Positions 1-8,683 of a DNA stretch of 64,000 nt are shown here, piece after piece. Every line of letters begins with the position of its first letter. Position 1 is the stretch's first letter. Below the pieces are notes generated by a model. It made no database searches, was not told the DNA's origin, and saw nothing but the letters and a program-made list of their open reading frames with translations. Both the position numbers and the translations under genes were made by a program. The stretch lies in NCBI GenBank assembly GCA_024234635.1, contig JACKNX010000006.1, positions 1 through 64,000 on the forward strand, in the 5' to 3' direction. The stretch comes from Pseudomonadales bacterium. Lineage in GTDB: Bacteria; Pseudomonadota; Gammaproteobacteria; Pseudomonadales; Azotimanducaceae.

Positions 1-2
1 GC

Positions 3-2921
3 GCCACGGATGGATTGCATCTGGAAACGCAAGGCGCGGACATCATCGTTCAGAATCTCGACCGCGTGCAGGGCGAGGCCGGCAACGGTATCGATGCCGC
101 GTCGTCCGGTGGCACCATCACTGTCTCCGCGGTGGACGCGATTGTCGGGACGGGCGGACACGGCATTCTTGCACAGTCAACAGATGGCGACGTGTCGATC
201 CAGGGCAGTGGGCTGGTCGGCGGTATCCAGGGTACGCAAGGCGACGGCATCCATGCGGCCTCACTGGGTGGCAACCTGCACCTGGGCGATGCCATCGCGA
301 ATGGCGACGTTACCGGCTCCGAGGTCGGTATCCGGGCAGAGACGGTAGCCGATGGATCCGTGGCGATTACGGCAGGCGGCGTCACCAGCGGCATGACCGG
401 GGAAGGCATTCTGGCAACCAGCGCTGCCGGCGCCATCACCGCGCTCGGCAATGGTACCGGCGAGGTCGATGGTGGCTTCGATGGCATCTATCTCGGTTCC
501 AACGGTGGCGACGTAACGGCTGGCGGATTTGTCAGTGTGAGCGGCGACCGGGTTGGCCTGAACCTTTCCTCGCGGGGCGGTGACATCACCGTCAACGGTA
601 TCGGCACCGTGACGTCGATAGACGATGCCCTGTATGTCTATTCGCAGACCTCCCAGACCGGTGGCGGCGACATTTCGATCCAGGACGTCGGCAACATCGG
701 CGGCATCACCGGCAGCGGCGACCAGGCGTTCGGTGCCCTGGTGTTTGCCGCGGGCGGCGACATTCACTTCGGCGATTCGATTCGCAATGGTGCGATCAGC
801 GGCACGCTTGACGGTCTGTACCTGCAGACCACCGGCACGGGCGACATCGTCTTCAGTGGCGACAGCGATATATCGAGCATAACGGCGCTTGGTCTCTATG
901 CGCACAACGACACGGGCAACATCGATCTCGATATCGCCGCAGGCACGATCACGGGCGGTGGCGGTATCGGCTTGCGCACGGTCTCCGCGGGCGGTGCGAC
1001 CTCGATCGATATCGGGTCCGCGGCAACCATCCAGGGTGTTGACTGGGGCGTCATGGTCGATGCCGGTACGGATGGGACGACCATCGTTGCCAACCAAGGC
1101 CTGATTACGGAAATCGAGGCGCAGACGATGGCGCAGGCCGGGGGTGATGCGTTTCTGGCCGGCACCGGCACGACGACACTCGACAACACGGGCACGATCA
1201 CCGGTCGAGTTGGCTCGGACGGTGCTGCTTTCACGTTCAACAACGAATCGGATGGTGTCTGGAATCCGGGTAACGGCGACAGTGTGTTCAACGCCGTGGC
1301 GGACATTCTCAACAACCGGGGCACGATCCGCCTTTCCGATTATTCGCCGGGTGCCGCGACGTTTACGGCCTTTACGGGGCTGGAGACCTTCAACAACCTC
1401 GCCGGCGGCGTGATCGACATGGCAACGAACGCCCCTGAAGCGACGGATACGCTGACGCTCAGCGCCTTCGCGCCGCATGCAGGCAGCGCCATCGTCGTCA
1501 ACTTCGACGCCTTTGCCGTCAATGGCGCGGGTGACTCCACGCCGGACACGGGGCTGGGAACGGCCGATACGATCGTGGCTGCATCGGTGACGCCTGCGGG
1601 TGTGTCGATGGTGAATGTGGTGCGGTCGGGCGTTCCCTTGGCCGCCACGGGCGCCGTCGCGGTGATCGATACGCCGGCAGCCGATGTGGGTGCGCCGGGC
1701 ATGAACGATGTGCTAACCGCATCCAGCAACTACGTGTTTGGCAATCAGGATCCGAGTACCTTCGGGCGCAAGTTCACGTTGGTCGACGATGGTGCAGGCG
1801 GGGTTTTCCTGCTCTGGCAACCTGCGCTCAACGAAGTGTCGCTGGGTGGATATTCCGGCGGCAACCTGGGCGGTACGCACGGTGTCTTCAGCAGCCAGAT
1901 CGCCGCTACCCTGGGCGCCGTCGGCGGCGGTATCGGCAACCAGGGCGCCTCCGGCGGCGGTGCCGCCAGCATGATCAGCGACATGGCCATGCTGTCCACG
2001 CAGCCCCGTCTCGGCGAGCAGGCGGGTTTCGGGGATGGGAGCCTGGGTCTTTCCGCCAACCCCGCCTATGTCTGGCGCGTCGCGGGCGGAAACCCGAACG
2101 GCACCGAAACGCTGATGCTGGACCAGTGTTCGCTGAGCAGTCCGTACAAGGCCTGGGCAATGGGCGAGGGATATCACGTCAGGCGATCGGGTGGCGCGCA
2201 CAGCGATCAGTACTTCGGTCTGGTCGGCCTGGAACGGGACATGCAGGACCTCACCGGCGCCGAGTGCGGGCGCACCGTCATGGGTGCCTTCTTCTCGGCC
2301 GGCACGGGCGAGAGTGACTGGTCCACCGGTCGGGGCGAAACCTCCACCTATGGCGGCGGTCTGTACGCGCGTTTCTCGAAACCGAACGGCCTGTATGGCA
2401 GCGTGGTGGGCGGGGCGAGCTGGTCCGACAGAGACCTTCGCAACGATATTCTCATCTCGACCGCAAAGCAGGATTCGACGGGTTTTGCGGGTGTGGCCAC
2501 GCTCGGCTGGACCGTGCGGACCGCGGAGTCGACCTATCTCGATCTGCGCGGCTATGCCACCCTCGGCGAACTTGACGGGGGCGGCTTCACGGATTCCCTC
2601 GGCCTGAGAGTCTCCGGCAGCGACGACGACGTGACCGTCTTTGGTGGTAGCGTCGGGCTCTACCATGCGTTCGATGCTGAGGCGATGGGCTTTGTACGCG
2701 CCGGCGCAAGGAAAGTGATCGTGGACAACTCGGTCCGCGTCGCCAACCTGGCCTTCGCTCAGAGCCAGTCCGAGCGCTTCGGTTCTCTCGAGACCGGCAT
2801 TGACTACCGCCTGTCCGACAACGCGTCGATCAGCGCGACGGCCTTTGGCGATTTCAGCAGCAATTCGACGGGCTACGGCGGGACGCTGCGTGTGACTCTG
2901 CGTCCGGAACCGATGCGTTAG
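3..2921 (+). CDS. Autotransporter (type V secretion) adhesin, 5' end missing
   Basis: The reading frame is open to the window edge, so the true start and signal peptide lie outside. About 970 codons are visible. Roughly the first 650 residues form a Gly/Asp/Thr-rich passenger with irregular repeats of the type GGDI...G.I.GI.G.GDGI, as expected of a right-handed beta-helix exported to the cell surface. A Gly/Ser/Ala-rich stretch follows. The last ~270 residues have alternating aromatic and hydrophobic strands (YKAWAMGEGY, TYGGGLYARFS, ESTYLDLRGYATLGEL, FGSLETGIDYRLSDN) typical of an autotransporter beta-barrel. The protein ends in RVTLRPEPMR, not with the usual terminal aromatic residue. Function as an adhesin or surface protein is inferred from the architecture. 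No protease or lipase motif was seen in the visible part. Confidence 0.85.
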   Translation, partial: ATDGLHLETQGADIIVQNLDRVQGEAGNGIDAASSGGTITVSAVDAIVGTGGHGILAQSTDGDVSIQGSGLVGGIQGTQGDGIHAASLGGNLHLGDAIANGDVTGSEVGIRAETVADGSVAITAGGVTSGMTGEGILATSAAGAITALGNGTGEVDGGFDGIYLGSNGGDVTAGGFVSVSGDRVGLNLSSRGGDITVNGIGTVTSIDDALYVYSQTSQTGGGDISIQDVGNIGGITGSGDQAFGALVFAAGGDIHFGDSIRNGAISGTLDGLYLQTTGTGDIVFSGDSDISSITALGLYAHNDTGNIDLDIAAGTITGGGGIGLRTVSAGGATSIDIGSAATIQGVDWGVMVDAGTDGTTIVANQGLITEIEAQTMAQAGGDAFLAGTGTTTLDNTGTITGRVGSDGAAFTFNNESDGVWNPGNGDSVFNAVADILNNRGTIRLSDYSPGAATFTAFTGLETFNNLAGGVIDMATNAPEATDTLTLSAFAPHAGSAIVVNFDAFAVNGAGDSTPDTGLGTADTIVAASVTPAGVSMVNVVRSGVPLAATGAVAVIDTPAADVGAPGMNDVLTASSNYVFGNQDPSTFGRKFTLVDDGAGGVFLLWQPALNEVSLGGYSGGNLGGTHGVFSSQIAATLGAVGGGIGNQGASGGGAASMISDMAMLSTQPRLGEQAGFGDGSLGLSANPAYVWRVAGGNPNGTETLMLDQCSLSSPYKAWAMGEGYHVRRSGGAHSDQYFGLVGLERDMQDLTGAECGRTVMGAFFSAGTGESDWSTGRGETSTYGGGLYARFSKPNGLYGSVVGGASWSDRDLRNDILISTAKQDSTGFAGVATLGWTVRTAESTYLDLRGYATLGELDGGGFTDSLGLRVSGSDDDVTVFGGSVGLYHAFDAEAMGFVRAGARKVIVDNSVRVANLAFAQSQSERFGSLETGIDYRLSDNASISATAFGDFSSNSTGYGGTLRVTLRPEPMR

Positions 2922-2928
2922 CACCTGA

Positions 2929-3052
2929 CCACGTTGCGATTGCCATCGCCGTCGCGCATGGAACTTCGTTCCATGAGAGGCTGCTGAAAAAGTCCCTCCG
3001 GGACTTGTTTCAGCAGTCGGCGGCGTTGCCGACTCGCACCGAATGCAGCGTT
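2929..3052. repeat. Family-2 intergenic hairpin repeat, copy 1
   Basis: It begins a few bases after the autotransporter stop codon. It contains a perfect 8-bp hairpin at 2957-2975 (CATGGAAC, 3-nt loop, GTTCCATG). A longer hairpin follows at 2981-3016: CTGCTGAAA pairs with TTTCAGCAG and AAGTCCC pairs with GGGACTT, with a single bulge. A closely related copy follows pilX (26359-26481), and a shorter relative follows the second pilY1 (37531-37564). It may act as a bidirectional terminator or mRNA 3' stabiliser. No transposase is present. Confidence 0.7.
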
Positions 3053-3060
3053 TCCAGAGG

Positions 3061-3120
3061 CATTCGCAGTCCAGCCATTCGCAGTCCAGCCATTCGTGGG
3101 CCAGCCATCCCTGGGCTGGC
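3061..3120. repeat. Four tandem 15-bp units
   Basis: There are four consecutive 15-bp units. The first two are identical (CATTCGCAGTCCAGC), the third differs by a few bases (CATTCGTGGGCCAGC), and the fourth is more degenerate (CATCCCTGGGCTGGC). The array lies in the gap between the autotransporter and the oxidoreductase. The remainder of that gap, 3121-3407, shows no convincing gene. The open frame that crosses it lacks family features and overlaps the oxidoreductase in another frame. Confidence 0.75.
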
Positions 3121-3407
3121 TTACCAGACTGTTTTTTTCAGGCGCCTGTTGGTTGACGTCGCTCCGCGAAGGCCCTTCCCCGGGTGCCACGGCCAACCGT
3201 CTGGCGCCCTGTTCATGCCTTGCATTCCTCAGGGTCAGTGGCTTGACGGGCGACGGTGCCCGCCGGTGGCAGGATCAACGGGGCGATGCGTGGTCCGCAA
3301 CGCAATACCCACACATCCCGACCGATGCTGCATTCATTGCGGTGTGGCAAGGTGGCCGTCCGTATGTGTAGTCTCGAGTGTCCCGCTGGGGCAAGTAGAG
3401 GAAATGG

Positions 3408-4517
3408 ATGAGCAACCTGCCAGGCAATGCGGACATCATCGTTCTCGGTGCGGGTGTGGCCGGTTTGTCTGCAGCCTGTTTCCTGTCCGAAGCCGCGCGC
3501 GTACTGGTGCTGGAACGCGAGTCGCAACCGGCTTACCACAGCTCCGGCCGCTCGGCGGCGTTGTACATTCGCGGCTACGAAAACCCGGTGGTGAGCGCCC
3601 TCACCGGCGCAGGCGCCGAATTTCTGTTCACGCCACCGGTGGACTTCGCCGAGGCACCGTTGGTGCATCCACGCGGGAGTGTGACGCTGGCGGAACCCGG
3701 TAGCGAACCTGCGCTCGCCCGGCATCTCGAGCGCTGGCACGCGGTTTGTCCGGGTCTGACGACGATCATGCCGGCTGAAGCGCTCGACCGTGTGCCGATC
3801 CTGCGCCGCGAATGCATCGCCGCCGCCGCATACGATCCCGACTGGTACTCCGTGGACGTGCACGCGCTGATCATGGGCTATCGCAAGGCGGTGCTGCGTG
3901 GCGGCGGTGCGATTGTCACCCATGCTGCAGTACGTGGTATTCGCCACAGCGATGGTTTGTGGCATATCGACAGCAGTGCGGGGACGGCGCGGGCACCGGT
4001 CGTGGTGAACGCGGCCGGCGCCTGGGCAGGTGCGATTGGCGATCTGGCTGGTCTTGGCGATGTGCCGCTGGCACCGCTGCGGCGCACGGCGGTGCTGGTG
4101 CCCGCACCGGTTGGCTATGCCGACTGGCCCGTCGTGCACACCATGGCGGAGGATCTGTATTTCAAACCGGAAGGCAATGGGCTGATGTTGTGCCCCGAAG
4201 ACGAAGTCCCCAGCGAGCCGTGTGATGCGCAACCGGAGGAGATCGATGTGGCGCGCACCGTGGAGCGGTTTGTCGAGCTGACCACCCTGGCCGTGCCCCG
4301 CCTGCTCGGACGCTGGGCAGGGCTGCGCACGTTTGCGCCGGACCGTCGTCCCGTGACCGGCTTCGATCCGCGGGCGGAGGGATTTTTCTGGCTGGCGGGG
4401 CAGGGCGGATTCGGCGTGCAGACGTCGCCAGGGCTTGGCCGTTACGTGGCTGGTCGCATTCTCGATGCCGCGCCCGCGGACCCGGCGATTGACGTGGCCC
4501 GCTTTGTCCATGCCTGA
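3408..4517 (+). CDS. FAD-dependent oxidoreductase, DAO (D-amino acid oxidase/DadA-like) family
   Basis: The protein has 369 residues. The N-terminus has a dinucleotide-binding beta-alpha-beta fold with GAGVAG at residues 14-19, ending in an acidic residue (VLVLERES) that would bind the FAD ribose. SSGRSAA follows, as is common in DAO proteins. The C-terminus has GLRTFAPDRRPVTGFD and WLAGQGGFGVQTSPG, which resemble the second FAD-contact region of the family. It probably oxidises an amino or imino acid, or another small amine or hydroxy acid, in the cytoplasm. The substrate cannot be read from sequence. ATG 3408 is chosen because it has an AGAGGA ribosome site just upstream. It converges on the propeller gene at 4588, so it is probably a single transcription unit. 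Confidence 0.85.
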   Translation: MSNLPGNADIIVLGAGVAGLSAACFLSEAARVLVLERESQPAYHSSGRSAALYIRGYENPVVSALTGAGAEFLFTPPVDFAEAPLVHPRGSVTLAEPGSEPALARHLERWHAVCPGLTTIMPAEALDRVPILRRECIAAAAYDPDWYSVDVHALIMGYRKAVLRGGGAIVTHAAVRGIRHSDGLWHIDSSAGTARAPVVVNAAGAWAGAIGDLAGLGDVPLAPLRRTAVLVPAPVGYADWPVVHTMAEDLYFKPEGNGLMLCPEDEVPSEPCDAQPEEIDVARTVERFVELTTLAVPRLLGRWAGLRTFAPDRRPVTGFDPRAEGFFWLAGQGGFGVQTSPGLGRYVAGRILDAAPADPAIDVARFVHA

Positions 4518-4587
4518 GTCGAATCATGTGCGTCTGGGAGACGTGAACGAACTGGCGGTTCGAGTGCGGGTGCGTTGTTCACTCCGT

Positions 4588-5655
4588 CTAGTCAGGGAGG
4601 CGTGCCAGCCGGTCGCCGTGGAACGTCCCCAGCCAGAGGGCGCCACCCGCGCGCACGGCGACGGTGGCACCGGTAAATCCGCTGACTGGTTTCTTCACCG
4701 CCAGGGTGCGTGCGGTAAGAGACTGCGTGTCAATTTCGGCGACCTCCCATTCGTCCAGGCAGAGCTGCTCGCCACAGTCCTGCGCGGCCGACAGCCGGTG
4801 GCCTGCTGCCAGCAAAGAGCCGTCGTCTGACCAGCGGACGTTGTCGACGCGGAATTTCGTTGGTGCCACGCCGTTGTGCTGGAAGCTGCCGTCCGCCCGG
4901 CGCACGTAGCGGTGCACGCCGCTGCTTCCCCAGGACGCGACATAGACGGTATTGCCGTCCGCGGTCGTCTCGATGCCGTTGGGACCTGACAGGTCGGTCC
5001 CCGCGAGCGCGGTGACTGAGCCGCCAGGGTGCCATTCGTAGAGATAACCCGTGATCTCACCGGCAAACACATCGCCGGATGCTTCGGGGCCTTCACCGAA
5101 GATGCGCGTGGTGATGAAGCCGCCGTCGGGCAGTGGCGCCACGGAGTTGATGGACGCGTACTTCGGCATCGGCACGCAGCCGACCCAGGTCACGCCGGGT
5201 GTGTCCCCGCGCGCATCAACGGTAAACAGCTCCACCGCCTCACGTGCGCCGTGGCTGGTCACATAGAGCTGGTGCAGGCCATCGCCGAGCGGGCGGATCG
5301 CCAGACCGTGCGCGGAGAAGTTGTCGATGTCCAGCAGCCCTGGGCAGCTACCGTACAAAGCCTCATCCCACTGACGGGCCGGTGCGGAGCCCGGGAACAG
5401 GTCCTGATAGGCTCCGGTGCCGGGATCCAGCAGATACAGGTGGCCCGAGAATCCTTCGCCCGACATGCCGCTGACGATCACCCACGGGGTATCGGGCAGG
5501 GCGACCAGATCCTCGGGATTGCGCGGACCACAGACGAAGGTCATGCCCTGCTGCGCGTCGCACGACGCCGTGCCGTCAGCGAATGTGGACGCGATGGTGG
5601 TAAGGCTGAGAAGCAAAGCCAGCGGGGCAATGAATCGTCGGCAGTGTATCTTCAC
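4588..5655 (-). CDS. Secreted six-bladed beta-propeller protein (SMP-30/NHL-like)
   Basis: The protein has 355 residues and a clear Sec signal peptide (MKIHCRRFIAPLALLLSL, with Ala-rich cleavage near residues 24-27), so it is periplasmic or secreted. The body repeats blade-like segments, for example HGLAIRPLGDGLHQLYVTSHG, NSVAPLPDGGFITT, NGIETTADGNTVYVASWG and VDNVRWSDDGSLLAAGH. These resemble SMP-30/gluconolactonase and strictosidine-synthase-like propellers. Four Cys residues in the mature part could form disulfides. It is the last gene of a leftward group (SGNH hydrolase, TerB-like, CoA-transferase, this gene), 29 nt after the CoA-transferase. Enzymatic activity is not predictable from the motifs visible. 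A structural or lactonase role is possible. Confidence 0.75.
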   Translation of the reverse strand: MKIHCRRFIAPLALLLSLTTIASTFADGTASCDAQQGMTFVCGPRNPEDLVALPDTPWVIVSGMSGEGFSGHLYLLDPGTGAYQDLFPGSAPARQWDEALYGSCPGLLDIDNFSAHGLAIRPLGDGLHQLYVTSHGAREAVELFTVDARGDTPGVTWVGCVPMPKYASINSVAPLPDGGFITTRIFGEGPEASGDVFAGEITGYLYEWHPGGSVTALAGTDLSGPNGIETTADGNTVYVASWGSSGVHRYVRRADGSFQHNGVAPTKFRVDNVRWSDDGSLLAAGHRLSAAQDCGEQLCLDEWEVAEIDTQSLTARTLAVKKPVSGFTGATVAVRAGGALWLGTFHGDRLARLPD

Positions 5656-5684
5656 GATGGATTTCCTCCCGGGGACGTTCTCTG

Positions 5685-6881
5685 TTATCCGACGGCGCCG
5701 GTGTCGCGCAGCGCGCGAATGGCGTCCTTGTCATAGCCGAGTTCGTGCAGCAGTTCATCGGTATGTTCCCCCAGTGCGGGTGCCGCCCGTTGCACCTTCG
5801 GCGGATCGGTGAACGTCGTGTGGCTGGCCCCTACCACCTTCACCGTGCCCTCGCTGCCGTCGTTGGCAACCGGCGCCTCGACAATGGCAGGTCGCGTAGC
5901 GAGTTGTGGATCGACCGCGACCTGGTCGAGCGTGCGCACGCGGGCGCAGGGGATGCCGGCGGTCTCCAGCAGGCCGATCCACTCGGCGGTCGTCCGCACG
6001 CGCAAGGCATCGTACAGGCGGGCGAGAATGTGCTCGCGATGGTGGATGCGGCTGGCGGTGTCAGGGAACTGCGCATCGAGCGCGTCGAGACCAGTCAGAT
6101 CGAAAAGTCCCTTCACGTGCCGTTCGCTGAGCGCGGCGATCTGGATGTGGCCGTCCGCGGTGGGGAATACATCCGCCGTGGGCTGTCTTGTGGGCGAGGC
6201 ATTGCCCAGCAACTCCGGTAGCGTACCGTTCGCGAGATAGGCGGACATCTGCGGCGCCATCAGCATCATCGCGGTGTCTTCCATGGCCACGTCCACCCGC
6301 TGGCCGTCGCCCGTGCGCTGGCGGCGGAGCAGGGCGGCGGTGATGGCAAATGCAGTGTTCAGGCCGGTGGTCATGTCGACCGCGAAATAGCCGGTGCGCA
6401 CGGGGCCGGTCTGCGGGTGACCGCTGATGCTCATCATGCCGGAGTCCGCCTGGATGGCACCGTCGAACGCCGGGCGTTCCGCGCCCGGTCCGGTCTGGCC
6501 GTATCCCGAGACGGAACAGTAGATGATATCCGGGCGTAGTGCGCGCACCGTGTCATAGCCGAAGCCGAGCCGCTGCATGACACCGGGCTTCATGTTTTCG
6601 ACCATCACGTCGCAGGACGGCAGCAGCCGTTGCACCACCTCGCAGGCGGCAGGCTGTTTGAGATCGAGCGCAATACTTTTTTTGCCGATATTGCAGGTGG
6701 TGAAGGAGGGAACCGTGCGTCCGCGTTCGTTGCGCAGCAGGCCTGCGCGGGTCATGTCACCCTTGCCGACCGGTTCCACCTTGATGATTTCCGCGCCGAG
6801 CTGCGCGAGCTGTTGCGTGGCAAAAGGCCCGGCCAGCACCTGCGTAAAGTCGAGTATGCGGATGCCAGCCAGAGCCTGCAT
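5685..6881 (-). CDS. CaiB/BaiF family (class III) CoA-transferase
   Basis: The protein has 398 residues, the usual family length. It starts with the family hallmark GIRILDFTQVLAGP, then QLGAEIIKVEP and KSIALDLKQP. The segment GYFAVDMTTGLNTAFAI contains the Asp expected to form the acyl-CoA anhydride in class III transferases such as formyl-CoA transferase. TGDGQRVDVAM follows as in other members. The enzyme would move CoA between carboxylic acids in the cytoplasm. The substrate is unknown, and carnitine, bile acid, oxalate and mesaconate enzymes all share these motifs. It starts 17 nt after the TerB-like gene, consistent with co-transcription. A second, distinct member lies at 8684-9889. Confidence 0.9.
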   Translation of the reverse strand: MQALAGIRILDFTQVLAGPFATQQLAQLGAEIIKVEPVGKGDMTRAGLLRNERGRTVPSFTTCNIGKKSIALDLKQPAACEVVQRLLPSCDVMVENMKPGVMQRLGFGYDTVRALRPDIIYCSVSGYGQTGPGAERPAFDGAIQADSGMMSISGHPQTGPVRTGYFAVDMTTGLNTAFAITAALLRRQRTGDGQRVDVAMEDTAMMLMAPQMSAYLANGTLPELLGNASPTRQPTADVFPTADGHIQIAALSERHVKGLFDLTGLDALDAQFPDTASRIHHREHILARLYDALRVRTTAEWIGLLETAGIPCARVRTLDQVAVDPQLATRPAIVEAPVANDGSEGTVKVVGASHTTFTDPPKVQRAAPALGEHTDELLHELGYDKDAIRALRDTGAVG

Positions 6882-6898
6882 GGGGTGGGAGTCTCCCC

Positions 6899-7342
6899 TT
6901 ATTCAATACCCATCAACTGTGCGGGGGTGAGATCCAGGGCATTGACGATCAAGTTGAAGAAACTGATTTCGTGATCGCTGATGCGATCGTCCGACTTCAC
7001 CACTTCTTTCAGTGCATTGGCGATGGACAACCGGGCGGACGCGTCCAGCTTGCGCGAGGCCGAGGCGACGTAGCGATCCAGCGGAGCTTTTTCATAAAGC
7101 ACGGTCTGCGCGGCGACACGAATGTCGGCGCTGGAAAACTCTTCGCCAGTGTAGGTTTTCAGCACCTTGCGGACAGTGTCCACTTCCACCTGCTTGATGT
7201 TGGTGTCGGCAGCGGTTGCCCTGGCCAGCACCATGAGCATGGCTTCCTTCGCCAGATCCGCCTTTTCCGCGGCGGACAGGTCATTGCCACCGAAGATCTT
7301 GAGCACTTTTCCCAAATCCGCAAAGCTCATCGAGCGCTCCAC
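6899..7342 (-). CDS. TerB-like (tellurite-resistance/DjlA-type helical) protein
   Basis: The protein has 147 residues, is cytoplasmic and all-helical, with no signal peptide. The pattern SAAEKADLAKEAMLMVLARATAADTNIKQVE, then LDASARLSIANALKEVVKSDDRISDHEISFFNLIVNAL, matches the two halves of the TerB/DjlA helical fold. In that fold acidic residues after each helix pair (AADTNI and KSDDRIS) can hold a metal ion. Biological roles of stand-alone TerB proteins are mostly unknown and tellurite resistance should not be assumed. It lies between the SGNH hydrolase and a CoA-transferase on the same strand. Confidence 0.75.
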   Translation of the reverse strand: MERSMSFADLGKVLKIFGGNDLSAAEKADLAKEAMLMVLARATAADTNIKQVEVDTVRKVLKTYTGEEFSSADIRVAAQTVLYEKAPLDRYVASASRKLDASARLSIANALKEVVKSDDRISDHEISFFNLIVNALDLTPAQLMGIE

Positions 7343-7428
7343 TGAGTTACATGGGCCGGTAGATTAACAGGGTGATCTGGTAGCGGCCAGCGCGCCGGCA
7401 TGTGGCGGAGCAAGCAGGGGGAATGCCT

Positions 7429-8535
7429 TCATCCGGGTGTCACGTGCCGGCAGGAAGACGCCGGCGCGGCCAGTGCGTCGTGCAATACCCGGGCCGCCAG
7501 CCAGTGGCCCTGCGCCGTGAAGTGCCCGCCAGCTTCCCGTGGCCGGTAGAGGGGTTCGACAGGATTGCGGTCCAGCGCTGCCGCGAACGGTGCCGCCAGC
7601 GACACCGGCAGTATCCCTTTGTCACAGGCACTGGCCATCGCCAGCCGGTCGAAATCGGCTTCCCGGGAGTCGGCGAAGCGTTCCGGGCGCGTGGGGATGA
7701 TGAGCAGTACCGGCCGGGCATGGTCCGCCCGGGTGAGCGTGGCGAAGCGATCGAGAAATGCCGCCATGAGGCGCCAGCGCGGATCGTCGGGACCGTCCAG
7801 ACGCCGATTTTCGTGCCATCGGGCGAGCGCCGCGGTAAAGGTACGACCCAGCAGCGTACCAGCGGCGTCACCCACCTGGCGCTCGCCCGTGCGGTACGCG
7901 GCGAACAGTGTGGCGGGACTTGGCACGGGTTGACCGCGCAGGTGCAGCTGGTCCCCGGCCGTCAGGGTAAAGAAGGGTTTGGCGTAGTAGGTGAATCCGG
8001 ATTGCGTACGGTCATAGCCGCCGGTGTAGAACCCGAGCACCACGGTATCGGCGTGCAGACGGCGGCCAAGGTGTTCGTAAAGAAGCAGCATCTGGTCGAC
8101 GCCATAGCCGCTTACGCCCAGATTCACGGTTTCGCCATCGGCCAGGAACGCCTCGCCATAGCGGTAGGGAAAGGCTTGCCTGGGGTCGACGTACAGCCCG
8201 GCGGTGAAGCTGTCGCCGATGAACAGCGTACGCGCCCCGCGGGGCGGGACGCCCGGCACCACGTTTCCCGTCTGGTAGCCCGCGTCACGGATCCATGTTG
8301 TGTCATCCCGCGTGTCGCGCCAACCCAGAAGTGGGTCGAATCCGGCGAGCCCGGGGATCTCGCTGGCGTCTTTTTTCAGGTGCTCCGCCGCCCACTCCCA
8401 TTCCCTTGTCAGGCTGCTGTCGGGGTGTGGCGGCAAGCGGTCCGTCAGTCCGTACCCCAGCCGCAGGACTGCCTCGAGGATGAGCAGCGTTGCCAGCAGC
8501 GAACCCAGGCTCTGGAGCGTCGCACGTGCGCTCAT
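7429..8535 (-). CDS. Membrane-anchored SGNH/GDSL-type hydrolase
   Basis: The protein has 368 residues. An N-terminal hydrophobic segment (about residues 8-30) suggests a signal anchor facing the periplasm. The catalytic block I GDSFT (Ser109) follows TLFIGDSF. VNLGVSGYGVDQ supplies the block II Gly/Gln region, and GGHFTAQGHWLAARVL near the C-terminus supplies the catalytic His block, with Asp/Glu or Thr replacing the usual DxxH spacing. Related proteins are esterases or O-acetyl(trans)esterases acting on polysaccharide. The substrate here is not evident. It is the first gene of a leftward set and diverges from the CoA-transferase at 8684, leaving a 148-bp promoter region. Confidence 0.8.
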   Translation of the reverse strand: MSARATLQSLGSLLATLLILEAVLRLGYGLTDRLPPHPDSSLTREWEWAAEHLKKDASEIPGLAGFDPLLGWRDTRDDTTWIRDAGYQTGNVVPGVPPRGARTLFIGDSFTAGLYVDPRQAFPYRYGEAFLADGETVNLGVSGYGVDQMLLLYEHLGRRLHADTVVLGFYTGGYDRTQSGFTYYAKPFFTLTAGDQLHLRGQPVPSPATLFAAYRTGERQVGDAAGTLLGRTFTAALARWHENRRLDGPDDPRWRLMAAFLDRFATLTRADHARPVLLIIPTRPERFADSREADFDRLAMASACDKGILPVSLAAPFAAALDRNPVEPLYRPREAGGHFTAQGHWLAARVLHDALAAPASSCRHVTPG

Positions 8536-8683
8536 CGGTGTCGCATCCGGGCCTGCGAACGACGTGCGGGCGGCTGCAGTGTTGACGATGGCTGGATCAT
8601 GGTCTGGCGCGAGTTGCCGGCAGGCTCGAAGTTTGTCACCCGATTGGGCAGGATACAGTGCAAACGGGCGAGGGGAACGGGCA

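Noticed and set aside
1713..2924. Long minus-strand frames under the autotransporter
   Set aside because: They are mirror frames of GC-rich coding DNA without family features.
3005..3703. 232-codon open frame overlapping the oxidoreductase
   Set aside because: It has no family features, begins inside a repeat and overlaps a clear gene in another frame.
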